Below, piece by piece: positions 8,441 to 16,142 of a stretch of 64,000 nucleotides of DNA (position 1 is its first letter; each line of letters opens with the position of its first letter). The stretch is from Peteryoungia aggregata LMG 23059 (lineage in GTDB: Bacteria; Pseudomonadota; Alphaproteobacteria; Rhizobiales; Rhizobiaceae): NCBI RefSeq assembly GCF_030814435.1, contig NZ_JAUSUW010000002.1, positions 417,699 to 481,698 on the forward strand, in the 5' to 3' direction. Position numbers and translations under genes: made by a program. The notes under the pieces were generated by a model, which had not been told where the DNA came from, searched no databases, and saw only the letters and a list, made by a program, of their open reading frames with translations.

Positions 8441-8854
8441 ATGAACAAGCCCGTATCTCCGGAAGAGGCCCTGATCTTCGTCATGGTCATGGCATCGGCC
8501 GTCGACAACGCCATGGCCGAAAAGGAACTGATCCGCATCGGCCAGTTGATCGACATCCTTCCGGTCTTCGAGAATTTCGACAAGGAAGGCCTGATCGAAG
8601 TCTCGCAGCGTTGCGCCGCTCTGCTTTCAGGGCCGGAAGGCTTGGACATCGTGCTCGAAACCATCCGCGATGCACTGCCGGAGTGGCTGCACGAAACGGC
8701 CTATGCTCTCGCCGTGGAGATTGCCGCGGTGGACCTCTCGGTCCGGGCCGAGGAACTGCGTCTGCTGCAGATGCTGCGCGATCGCCTTGGGCTCGACAAG
8801 CTTACCTGCGCCGCACTCGAGCGCAGCGCCTCCGCTCGCTATCGCGGCCTCTGA
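8441..8854 (+). CDS. TerB-like (tellurite resistance) family protein
   Basis: A 137-residue, all-alpha protein. It begins MNKPVSPEEALIFVMVMASAVDNAMAEKEL, which has the D-x-x-M-x-x-x-E-L pattern of the TerB/DjlA-like metal-binding fold, and ends with the matching second pattern VDLSVRAEELRLLQML. The TerB fold is known to bind divalent metal, but most members outside ter operons have no proven role, and no other ter genes are here. The ATG at 8441 matches the family start; upstream in-frame codons belong to the spacer after the embedded terminator. Confidence 0.78.
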   Translation: MNKPVSPEEALIFVMVMASAVDNAMAEKELIRIGQLIDILPVFENFDKEGLIEVSQRCAALLSGPEGLDIVLETIRDALPEWLHETAYALAVEIAAVDLSVRAEELRLLQMLRDRLGLDKLTCAALERSASARYRGL

Positions 8855-8860
8855 CGCCCG

Positions 8861-9766
8861 TCAGAAGAGACCGGCAGGGAAGTAGCGCAAGTAGATTTCC
8901 TCCAGCCGACCGTCCTTGGACAGCGCGGCCAGCGCGCTTTCCAGCGCTGCCGTCAGCGCGCCGTCCTGCCCGCCGACCATGATGGTCATGCCCTCACCAA
9001 GATGGCGTTCCGAAAGAAACGGGCCGTCGAGGAAACGGCAGCAGCCACCCGCTGCCGGACTGATCATCCAGAAGGAAAGCTGCAAGGCATCTGCGAAAAT
9101 CGCCGAAACCTGCTTCTCCTTCAGCGATCGCATCAGCGCATCGCCATCCTCGAAAAGAACCGGCTCGATGTCAGGGAAAAAGGCCTTCAGCATCGCCTCG
9201 TGGGCCGTGTCCTTGACCACGCCCACCTTACGACCGAACAAAGCCTCGGCGTCCTGACGCGGAAGAACGGTGTCGGCCTGCACCAGGAAGCGGGCCGGCA
9301 GCAGCATATAGGGGCGGGTAAAATTGAAGCGCTCGCGCAATTCCGGCGTCACCGCCACGCCCGCCATCACCGCCTCGCCCTGTCCCGCTTCGAGCGCCGA
9401 CACCAGCTGGGCATAGGGTAGCGCCTGGATCTGGCAACGCGCCTGGAGCCCGAGTTCGGCGCAGAGCGCTCGCGCGAGATCAATGTGGAATCCGGACAGT
9501 CGGCCCGTCTGGTCGGTGAAGTTGAACGGTGGAAAATCGGTCGTTGTCAGGAAGCGAAGTCGCAGCACGCCACTCACCTCCGGCCGGAGAAGGCGCTCCC
9601 TGGCGTCGAACAGAATGGGAAAGCCACCCGTCTCGTCCGGTTGCTGTTGCGCGCGCGCTGGCAGCGCCATGAACGTGGTCAGGACACTGAGCAGCAGAAT
9701 GTTCGCGATCATCGTCCACAACCCAGCCAAATCTAGGGATGTAACTTTTGCGCGCATCTCTATCAT
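8861..9766 (-). CDS. Family 3 extracellular solute-binding protein
   Basis: A periplasmic binding-protein fold of about 300 residues with signal peptide core MIANILLLSVLTTFMALPARAQ. The signature TTDFPPFNFTDQTGRLSGFHIDLARALCAEL is that of the amino-acid/polar-solute family 3 proteins, followed by AVMAGVAVTPELRERFNFTRPY. There are no transporter genes beside it, so it may serve an ABC system elsewhere or act as a sensor. Starts at 9766, 9757 or 9712 are all possible; the last gives the most compact signal peptide. It is divergent from the glycosyltransferase gene. Confidence 0.83.
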   Translation of the reverse strand: MIEMRAKVTSLDLAGLWTMIANILLLSVLTTFMALPARAQQQPDETGGFPILFDARERLLRPEVSGVLRLRFLTTTDFPPFNFTDQTGRLSGFHIDLARALCAELGLQARCQIQALPYAQLVSALEAGQGEAVMAGVAVTPELRERFNFTRPYMLLPARFLVQADTVLPRQDAEALFGRKVGVVKDTAHEAMLKAFFPDIEPVLFEDGDALMRSLKEKQVSAIFADALQLSFWMISPAAGGCCRFLDGPFLSERHLGEGMTIMVGGQDGALTAALESALAALSKDGRLEEIYLRYFPAGLF

Positions 9767-9804
9767 CTTCGTCCAGGGTCAGGGTGGGGCGTCGTTCCAA
9801 GCGG

Positions 9805-11763
9805 ATGACGTGTAGCAGCTTGGTGTGGACGAGGGAATATGGCCCGCGGATCGTTGCCGCGCGCCGGGGGCAAACTCCGAAACATGACCAGCGGAGCGTC
9901 GTCGACGCAACCGGTCCCCATGCTTTGGCGAGGCTGAAGACCGAGGCCGGACTGCTGCATGTGCTTGGGATCTCCAAGCCCCTGATTGCGCGAATGGCGC
10001 AACGTGCGGCGGCGAACGGCACCTGTGTCGAGACCGAACTTTTGGCCAGTGGTGCAATCGAGGAAGAGGCCTATTTCGCCGCGCTGGCCCGCATGTACGG
10101 CCTTCCCTTCCAGGCCGAGATCGACCCTGCCCTGCTCGTCGACTACGCCCATGGCGATACCCAGCTCGTCGAGCCGCGGATGGTCCGCCTGCACCATGCC
10201 GACCGTCCGCCTGTGATGGCCATCGTGCCCCATATCCTCCATGCTGAGGGGCTGGCGAAGCGCTTCGGTCGTCATGCCAACGGCACCGGCAGCCTGGTGG
10301 TCACGACGCCCTCAGCGATCCGCCGGGCGATCTGGAAGGCGGGCGAAGAGCGGCGGGTCCGCACCGCCGTGAGCGCCCTGTTCGAGCATTCGCAAAGCCT
10401 GTCTGCGCGTCTGGTGGTCACCGGCGACCAGGGGTTCATTGCCGGCGCAGCGCTCTGCCTTGTAAGCCTGCTGCTACTCCTCGCCCCGATCCTTGCGACG
10501 GCCATCGCGCATTTCCTGCTCTCCCTCTTCCACACCGCAGGCCTCTTCCTAAGAATCACCGCTGTCTCGCATGGGCGTCGCCATCACCACACGAACATCT
10601 GCCTCGAAAGCCCCGGCGAGACCCTGCCCGTCTACACGGTGATGGTCGCCGTCTATCGGGAAGCGGCCGTGGTGCCGCAGCTGATTGCCGCGCTCGATGC
10701 CATCGACTGGCCGCGCAGCCTGCTCGATGTGAAACTTGTCTGCGAGGCAGACGACCACGAGACGATCGAGGCGATCCGACTTGCTGGTCCAGGCTGCCAC
10801 GTCGAGGTGGTCACGGTGCCTGCCATGGCGCCACGCACCAAGCCGAAGGCACTGACCTATGCGCTGGCCGGCGCGCGCGGCGAATTCCTGACGATCTACG
10901 ACGCCGAGGATCGACCTCATCCGCAACAGCTGCGGGAGGCCTATCACGCCTTCCGGCTCGGGCCACCCGATCTCGTCTGCCTGCAGGCACCTCTGGTGAT
11001 CGGCAATCCCGGCGACAGCTGGATCAGCGCCATCTTCGCACTTGAGTATTCCGCACTGTTCCGCAGGCTTCTGCCGGCGCTCGGCTTTTATCGGCTGCCA
11101 CTGCCGCTTGGCGGAACATCGAACCATTTCAAGACCGCGCTCCTGAAACGCAGTGGCGGATGGGATCCCTACAATGTCACCGAGGATGCCGATCTCGGCA
11201 TGCGTCTGTGCCGCATGGGTTTTCGATCATCGACACTGACACTGCCGACCTATGAAGACGCCCCGACCGAGTTCGGCGTCTGGCTTGCACAGCGGACCCG
11301 CTGGTACAAAGGCTGGCTGCAAACATGGCTGGTGATGATGCGCCATCCCCTCCGCACGGCGCGGGAAATGGGACCGCTTTCCTTCCTCGTCTTCCAGCTT
11401 CTGGTCGGCGGCATGCTGGTGGCCGCCCTCAGCCATCCGGGGCTGATCATCTTCATCACGCTGTCGGTCCTGTCGTTGATGCAGATCCCGGCGCCCCAGC
11501 CAAACCTCTTCACCACGATGATGCTGGCAATGGACATCTTCAACATCCTCGGCAGCTATGCCGTCTTCTTCGTGCTCGGAGCCACCCCGATGAGCGACCG
11601 CGAAAAGAAGGGCATCGGTTGGAAATGGGCGATGATACCGGTCTACTGGATGGCCGTATCACTCGCGGCGTGGAAGGCCGTCATCGAACTGAGGCTCAAG
11701 CCCTTCCACTGGAACAAGACGCCGCATAAGCCAAGCCGCAGCGGATTGCCGATATCCGAGTGA
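9805..11763 (+). CDS. Membrane family 2 glycosyltransferase with N-terminal GspE_N/MshEN-like region
   Basis: About 650 residues. The N-terminal 180 residues are cytosolic and include CVETELLASGAIEEEAYFAALARMYGLPF, the pattern of the GspE_N/MshEN domain seen in some c-di-GMP-controlled proteins. Two membrane helices follow, then a GT2 catalytic domain with TVMVAVYREAAVV, the acidic DAEDRP, acceptor-binding EDADLGMRL and QRTRWYKGW (a Q-x-x-R-W motif), then three to four C-terminal helices. This architecture is like NfrB-type synthases, so an exported polysaccharide is likely; the sugar is unknown. The start is uncertain (ATG 9805 or GTG 9823; no good ribosome site). Confidence 0.78.
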   Translation: MTCSSLVWTREYGPRIVAARRGQTPKHDQRSVVDATGPHALARLKTEAGLLHVLGISKPLIARMAQRAAANGTCVETELLASGAIEEEAYFAALARMYGLPFQAEIDPALLVDYAHGDTQLVEPRMVRLHHADRPPVMAIVPHILHAEGLAKRFGRHANGTGSLVVTTPSAIRRAIWKAGEERRVRTAVSALFEHSQSLSARLVVTGDQGFIAGAALCLVSLLLLLAPILATAIAHFLLSLFHTAGLFLRITAVSHGRRHHHTNICLESPGETLPVYTVMVAVYREAAVVPQLIAALDAIDWPRSLLDVKLVCEADDHETIEAIRLAGPGCHVEVVTVPAMAPRTKPKALTYALAGARGEFLTIYDAEDRPHPQQLREAYHAFRLGPPDLVCLQAPLVIGNPGDSWISAIFALEYSALFRRLLPALGFYRLPLPLGGTSNHFKTALLKRSGGWDPYNVTEDADLGMRLCRMGFRSSTLTLPTYEDAPTEFGVWLAQRTRWYKGWLQTWLVMMRHPLRTAREMGPLSFLVFQLLVGGMLVAALSHPGLIIFITLSVLSLMQIPAPQPNLFTTMMLAMDIFNILGSYAVFFVLGATPMSDREKKGIGWKWAMIPVYWMAVSLAAWKAVIELRLKPFHWNKTPHKPSRSGLPISE

Positions 11764-11839
11764 CTGGCTGCATCGTGGCGAGTGCAGGCCTACGCCTTAT
11801 GCGAGCCGGGAAAATGATCGCGTCCTACAGGAGGAATGC

Positions 11840-11913
11840 TGGAGCGGGTGAAGGGAATCGAACCCTCGTATTCAGCTTGGGAAGCTGCTGCTCTACCATT
11901 GAGCTACACCCGC
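11840..11913 (-). tRNA. tRNA-Gly (anticodon CCC)
   Basis: Read on the minus strand it folds as a 74-base tRNA with encoded CCA. The acceptor stem is GCGGGTG/CACCCGC, the D arm GCTCAATGGTAGAGC, the anticodon loop TTCCCAA gives CCC (Gly, GGG codons), and the T arm is GAGGGTTCGATTCCCTT. It closely resembles the enterobacterial tRNA-Gly(CCC). Confidence 0.96.
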
Positions 11914-11984
11914 GACGGGGAGAGGAATCCAACAGTTCGCTGCTGGTGTCAAGCGCTGGGGGGATGACTTGGCCGACGCCCTTG

Positions 11985-13085
11985 TCACTCCGGCAGGCGG
12001 AAGTGCTTCGACAGCTTAAGCCCCTGCGCCTGATAGTTGGAGCCGAGTCCCGTGCCGTAGAGGCCATCCGGGCGCTCCTGCATGTGTTCGTAGACCAGGC
12101 GGCCGATAACCTGGCCGTGCTCGAGGATGAAGGGCACTTCGTGGCTGCGGACTTCCAGAACCGCGCGGCTGCCCGAGCCTCCCGCCGGTGCATGACCGAA
12201 GCCGGGGTCGAAGAAGCCCGCATAGTGTACGCGAAACTCACCGACCAACGGGTCATAGGGCGTCATCTCGGCGGCATAGAGCGGTGGTACATGCACGGCT
12301 TCATTGGAGACGAGGATATAGAACTCGTCCGGATCGAGGATCAGTTCGTCGCGGCCCCGGCTGTAGAGCGGCTCCCAGAAATCCAGCACATCGTGCGCAT
12401 CCTTGCGGTCGACGTCGATGACCGAGGTATGGTGCTTGCCGCGATAGCCGATCAGCCCTTGCGGGCCCGAGCCCTGCAGGTCGATTGACAGTGCAATGCC
12501 GCCGCCCGAGACGTTCGGCATATCGCTGGCGACCAGCGTCTCGGCCTTGTGGAGATCGAAGAGTTCTGACTCGCCCAGCAGCGCGTGGCCGGTGCGGAAG
12601 CGGATCTGCGAGAGGCGGGAACCACGGCGCACGATGATGGGGAAGGTGCGGGGCGAGATTTCAAGGTAGAGCTGGCCCTTGTAGCCGGCCGGCACCTTGT
12701 CGAATTCCTGAGCGTAGTCGACCATCACGCGGGTGAATATGTCGAGACGTCCGGTCGAGCTTTTCGGATTGGCAGAGGCCGAAATCTCCGGCGGCAGGTC
12801 GAGGCTCTCCATCAGCGGCACGATGTAGACGCAACCGGTTTCCAGCACAGCACCGTTTTCGAGGTCGATTTCGTGCAGGGTAAGCCGCTCCAGCTTTTCG
12901 GCAACCGTGTGCCCCCTGCCCGGCATGAAGCTCGCGCGCACCCGGATTGCCTTGCCGCCCAGACGCAGGTCGAGGCTTGCCGGCTGGATCTGATCCTTGT
13001 CGAGCATCACCTCGCTCTTCAGCTGGCCGCCGCCGAACAAGGCACCGATGGCGCGATCGGCCAGAATGCCGGGTTTACTGGTCAT
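11985..13085 (-). CDS. dcd: 2'-deoxycytidine 5'-triphosphate deaminase
   Basis: About 366 residues, the double-length form common in alphaproteobacteria in which two DCD/dUTPase-like domains are fused. It deaminates dCTP to dUTP for thymidylate synthesis. The N-terminal domain has the family hallmark IQPASLDLRLGGKAIRVRASF; the C-terminal domain includes FDPGFGHAPAGGSGSRAVLEVRSHEVPFIL, the typical Gly-rich and Glu-containing active-site region. The ATG at 13085 follows AGGATAGAG; upstream in-frame sequence overlaps the metZ leader and is not coding. It is divergent from metZ. Confidence 0.9.
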   Translation of the reverse strand: MTSKPGILADRAIGALFGGGQLKSEVMLDKDQIQPASLDLRLGGKAIRVRASFMPGRGHTVAEKLERLTLHEIDLENGAVLETGCVYIVPLMESLDLPPEISASANPKSSTGRLDIFTRVMVDYAQEFDKVPAGYKGQLYLEISPRTFPIIVRRGSRLSQIRFRTGHALLGESELFDLHKAETLVASDMPNVSGGGIALSIDLQGSGPQGLIGYRGKHHTSVIDVDRKDAHDVLDFWEPLYSRGRDELILDPDEFYILVSNEAVHVPPLYAAEMTPYDPLVGEFRVHYAGFFDPGFGHAPAGGSGSRAVLEVRSHEVPFILEHGQVIGRLVYEHMQERPDGLYGTGLGSNYQAQGLKLSKHFRLPE

Positions 13086-13167
13086 TTTCTCTATCCTGTT
13101 TGTGTCCGACAAAACCAAAGCCCGCCAATTGACGCAAGGCCCGTGAAGGCGTAAGGCAGCCTTATCC

Positions 13168-13226
13168 CGTGGTGATTTGGCCGGTCGGCTTGCAGCCACG
13201 TTAAACAAGTGGCTAAATAGACCGGG
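13168..13226 (+). promoter_or_regulatory. SAM-II riboswitch aptamer upstream of metZ
   Basis: The arrangement matches the SAM-II (metA motif) pseudoknot. P1 is CGTGG (13168-13172) with CCACG (13196-13200), followed by conserved TGATTT; GCTTG (13188-13192) can pair with CAAGT (13206-13210); CCGGTC in the loop (13181-13186) pairs with GACCGG (13220-13225); GGCTAAA lies in the conserved L3 position. SAM-II elements are known upstream of metA, metC and metZ in Rhizobiales. An intrinsic terminator follows, so this is a transcriptional off-switch by inference. Confidence 0.9.
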
Positions 13227-13233
13227 TTCCCAA

Positions 13234-13263
13234 AACCGGTCCGTTTTCGCGACCGGTTTTTTT
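13234..13263 (+). terminator. Riboswitch-controlled terminator before metZ
   Basis: AACCGGTC (13234-13241) pairs with GACCGGTT (13251-13258) and is followed by TTTTTTT (13257-13263), 20 bases before the metZ ATG. The 5' arm CCGGTC can alternatively pair with GACCGG at 13220-13225, which the SAM-bound aptamer sequesters. This gives a clear antiterminator/terminator choice. Confidence 0.88.
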
Positions 13264-13282
13264 GTGTTCGAAAGGCACCCAC

Positions 13283-14461
13283 ATGAGCAAGAACTGGCGC
13301 CCGGCAACGAAACTGGTCCATGGCGGCACGCTGCGCTCCCCCTATGGCGAGACGTCGGAAGCGATCTTCCTGACCCAGGGCTTCGTCTATGAGAGCTCAG
13401 AGGCAGCCGAAGCCCGTTTCAAGGGTGAAAACGACGGCTATATCTATGCCCGCTATGGCAGCCCGACCAACGACATGTTCGAGAAGCGCATGTGCATGCT
13501 GGAAGGCGCCGAGGATTCGCGCGCCATGGCCTCCGGCATGGCCGCCGTTGCCGCCGCCGTGCTCTGCCAGGTGAAGGCCGGCGACCATATCGTCGCGGCG
13601 CGCGCCCTGTTCGGCTCCTGCCGTTATGTCGTCGAGACGCTGGCGCCGCGCTATGGCGTGGAATGCACTCTGGTCGACGGTCGCGATCTCGCCAACTGGG
13701 AAGCGGCCATCCGCCCGAACACCAAGGTCATGTTCCTCGAAAGCCCGACCAACCCGACGCTCGAGGTGATCGACGTTGCCGGTGTCGCCAAGCTCGCAAA
13801 CCAGATCGGCGCAAAGCTGATCGTCGACAACGTCTTTGCGACGCCCCTCTTCCAGAAACCGCTCGAACTCGGTGCGCATGTCGTCGTCTATTCCGCGACC
13901 AAGCACATCGATGGTCAGGGCCGCTGCCTCGGCGGCGTGGTGCTCTCGTCGAAGGAATGGATCAACGAGAACCTGCACGACTATTTCCGCCACACCGGCC
14001 CGGCCATGTCGCCGTTCAATGCCTGGACGCTTCTCAAGGGCATCGAGACGCTGCCGCTGCGCGTCAAGCAGCAGACCAGCACGGCAGCGGCGATCGCCGA
14101 TTTCCTTGCTGAACAGGGTGCGATCGCCAAGGTGATCTATCCAGGGCGCGCGGACCACCCGCAGGCCGACATCATCGCCAAGCAGATGACCGGGGGCTCG
14201 ACGCTGCTCTGCTTCGAGATGAAGGGTGGCAAGGAAGCGGCCTTCAAGCTGCAGAACGCGCTTGAAATCATCAAGATCTCGAACAACCTTGGTGACGCGA
14301 AGAGCCTGATCACCCATCCTGCGACGACGACACACAAGAACCTCTCGGATGAGGCGCGGGCAGAACTCGGTATTTCAGGCGGCACCGTCCGGCTGTCCTG
14401 CGGGATCGAGGACACGCAGGACCTGCTGGATGACATCAGCCAGGCTCTCAAGGGCCTCTGA
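13283..14461 (+). CDS. metZ: O-succinylhomoserine sulfhydrylase
   Basis: PLP enzyme of the Cys/Met metabolism family, about 392 residues. It makes homocysteine directly from O-succinylhomoserine and sulphide, bypassing cystathionine. Visible motifs are [46 protein letters not shown], and the PLP lysine in [19 protein letters not shown]. MetZ is preferred to MetB or MetC because of its SAM-II riboswitch and the rhizobial context. Expression should fall when SAM is abundant. A 10-bp hairpin follows at 14497-14520. Confidence 0.93.
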   Translation: MSKNWRPATKLVHGGTLRSPYGETSEAIFLTQGFVYESSEAAEARFKGENDGYIYARYGSPTNDMFEKRMCMLEGAEDSRAMASGMAAVAAAVLCQVKAGDHIVAARALFGSCRYVVETLAPRYGVECTLVDGRDLANWEAAIRPNTKVMFLESPTNPTLEVIDVAGVAKLANQIGAKLIVDNVFATPLFQKPLELGAHVVVYSATKHIDGQGRCLGGVVLSSKEWINENLHDYFRHTGPAMSPFNAWTLLKGIETLPLRVKQQTSTAAAIADFLAEQGAIAKVIYPGRADHPQADIIAKQMTGGSTLLCFEMKGGKEAAFKLQNALEIIKISNNLGDAKSLITHPATTTHKNLSDEARAELGISGGTVRLSCGIEDTQDLLDDISQALKGL

Positions 14462-14496
14462 AGCGGCGACAGGGCCCGCCGATCGTGCAAAAATTT

Positions 14497-14520
14497 CAGC
14501 CGCGAGACACCTCGCGGCTG
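14497..14520. other. Perfect inverted repeat after metZ
   Basis: CAGCCGCGAG (14497-14506) and CTCGCGGCTG (14511-14520) form a 10-bp stem with loop ACAC. A T-run follows only on the minus strand (AAATTTTT), where no gene reads toward it, so it may end metZ transcripts imperfectly or shield the 3' end. Confidence 0.5.
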
Positions 14521-14654
14521 AGCGATTGCCCTTGACGCGATCAGTTGCGTGGTTATCCCTTGAATCCTCATGGCTTTCGTTGCGGCATCATGGTGCCGCC
14601 ACAATGAGCGCCATGTCTGTCATCATCGCAGGCAAGTTTTCGCAGGGTTCAGGC

Positions 14655-15047
14655 ATGTATCGCGCACTGACACGGGACATAGAGGTTCAGGTCGAACCTT
14701 ACTATCTCGAGGAACAGTCCGACCCCGATGACAGCCGCTATGTCTGGGGCTACCGGATCGTGATCTCAAACCACTCCGGCAAGCCCGTGCGCCTGACCCA
14801 TCGCTACTGGCACATCACGGACCAGAACGGCCAGGTGGACGAAGTCAGCGGACCCGGCGTCGTGGGGGAGCAGCCACGTCTTGATCCGGGCGACAGCTAT
14901 GAATATTCCTCCGGCTGCCCGCTCGATACGCCATCGGGCATGATGTACGGCACCTATCGGATGGAGACCGACGACGGCGAAGCCTTCGACGTCGCGATCC
15001 CTGCCTTTTCGCTCGACAGTCCGGGCATGGTGCGGACTCTGAATTGA
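14655..15047 (+). CDS. apaG: ApaG protein
   Basis: A 130-residue single-domain protein of the ApaG family (fibronectin-III-like beta sandwich). Recognisable parts are [66 protein letters not shown] and [11 protein letters not shown]. It is linked by older work to Co2+/Mg2+ efflux phenotypes, but its biochemical role is unsettled. Size and start match the family exactly. It follows metZ in the same direction, 190 bases downstream. Confidence 0.95.
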   Translation: MYRALTRDIEVQVEPYYLEEQSDPDDSRYVWGYRIVISNHSGKPVRLTHRYWHITDQNGQVDEVSGPGVVGEQPRLDPGDSYEYSSGCPLDTPSGMMYGTYRMETDDGEAFDVAIPAFSLDSPGMVRTLN

Positions 15048-15127
15048 CGATTTTCAGTTGAGTTGAGGCCCACCTGCGGTTATCTGGTGCATCGTATTTG
15101 CACCGTCATCCAAGGGTCCCAACCGGC

Positions 15128-16072
15128 ATGAGCCTCGCATTTCTCGTCACCCACAGCGGTGGCTTCCATGCCGACGAACTGCTTTCGACCGTCATTCTGA
15201 CGCGGCTTCATCCGCAGGCCAGGATTGTTCGCAGCCGTGCGTCAGAGTGGATCACACCGGCGCCCGACCGGATCATCTACGATGTCGGCGGCGCCTATGA
15301 CGCGGCCACGCAGATCTTCGACCACCATCAGCGGGGCGCACCGCTGCGTGACGACGGCCAGCCCTACAGCTCCTTCGGCCTGATCTGGAAACATTACGGC
15401 CAGGATTATCTTCTTGCGCTCGGCGTTCCCTCTGCTCATGTCGAAGCAGTGCATCGTGGTTTCGACGAGAAATTCGTGCTGCCGATCGACCTCCTGGACA
15501 ATGGCGCACTGAGCCCCGCGACCGCGGGGCCGCTTGCCGGTCTGACGCTGCCCAGTCTGCTGGAGACCCTCAAGCCGGTCTTCGATGACAAAGAGGCCGG
15601 CGCCGACGATCGCGGCTTCCATGCGGCACTGAGCATCGCGCGTGCGCTGGTCGAGGCAGGCATCGCCCAGCGTGCCGCCAAGATCCGCGCCGAGAGCATG
15701 GTGCTCGACGCCATCGCCGCAACGGGCGACCGCCGCATCCTGGAACTGCCGATGGGCATGCCCTTCCGGCCGGCCATCGTGAAGGCGGGGGCCGACCACC
15801 TGTTGTTCGTCGTCCATCCACGCGACAAGGACTGGTGCATTACCGGAATTCGGCGCTCCGAGGAGGGCTTCGACCAGCGTGCCGACCTGCCGCTTGCCTG
15901 GGCGGGGTTGAGCAATGGCGATCTGGAGGCCGTCTGCGGTGTACAGGGCGCCACATTCTGCCACAATGCGCGCTTCATTGCTGCTGCCTCGACTCGTGAG
16001 GCGATCCTCTTGATGGCGGATCTGGCGGTCGAGGCCGCTCTGGCGGTGCCTCGCCCGACCAACACACAGTGA
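15128..16072 (+). CDS. MYG1/UPF0160 family protein (DHH-type hydrolase fold)
   Basis: About 314 residues. The N-terminal LVTHSGGFHADELLSTVIL and IIYDVGGAYDAATQIFDHHQRG carry the His/Asp residues of a DHH-like metal site, and the protein continues to the family end. Eukaryotic MYG1 is an exonuclease acting on RNA; bacterial members are mostly uncharacterised but keep the metal ligands, so a phosphodiesterase activity is reasonable inference. The start at 15128 is chosen because the family begins directly at this strand; an upstream in-frame ATG adds ten poorly conserved residues. Confidence 0.88.
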   Translation: MSLAFLVTHSGGFHADELLSTVILTRLHPQARIVRSRASEWITPAPDRIIYDVGGAYDAATQIFDHHQRGAPLRDDGQPYSSFGLIWKHYGQDYLLALGVPSAHVEAVHRGFDEKFVLPIDLLDNGALSPATAGPLAGLTLPSLLETLKPVFDDKEAGADDRGFHAALSIARALVEAGIAQRAAKIRAESMVLDAIAATGDRRILELPMGMPFRPAIVKAGADHLLFVVHPRDKDWCITGIRRSEEGFDQRADLPLAWAGLSNGDLEAVCGVQGATFCHNARFIAAASTREAILLMADLAVEAALAVPRPTNTQ

Positions 16073-16142
16073 TCATCCGGGGCCGGTAACGCCTGACCTG
16101 AGACGGATATCGACCGGGCCCACGGCGACCCGGCTTCCGGCA

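Noticed and set aside
14497..14520. Intrinsic terminator of metZ
   Set aside because: The T-tract follows the stem on the minus strand only, so it does not have terminator form for metZ.
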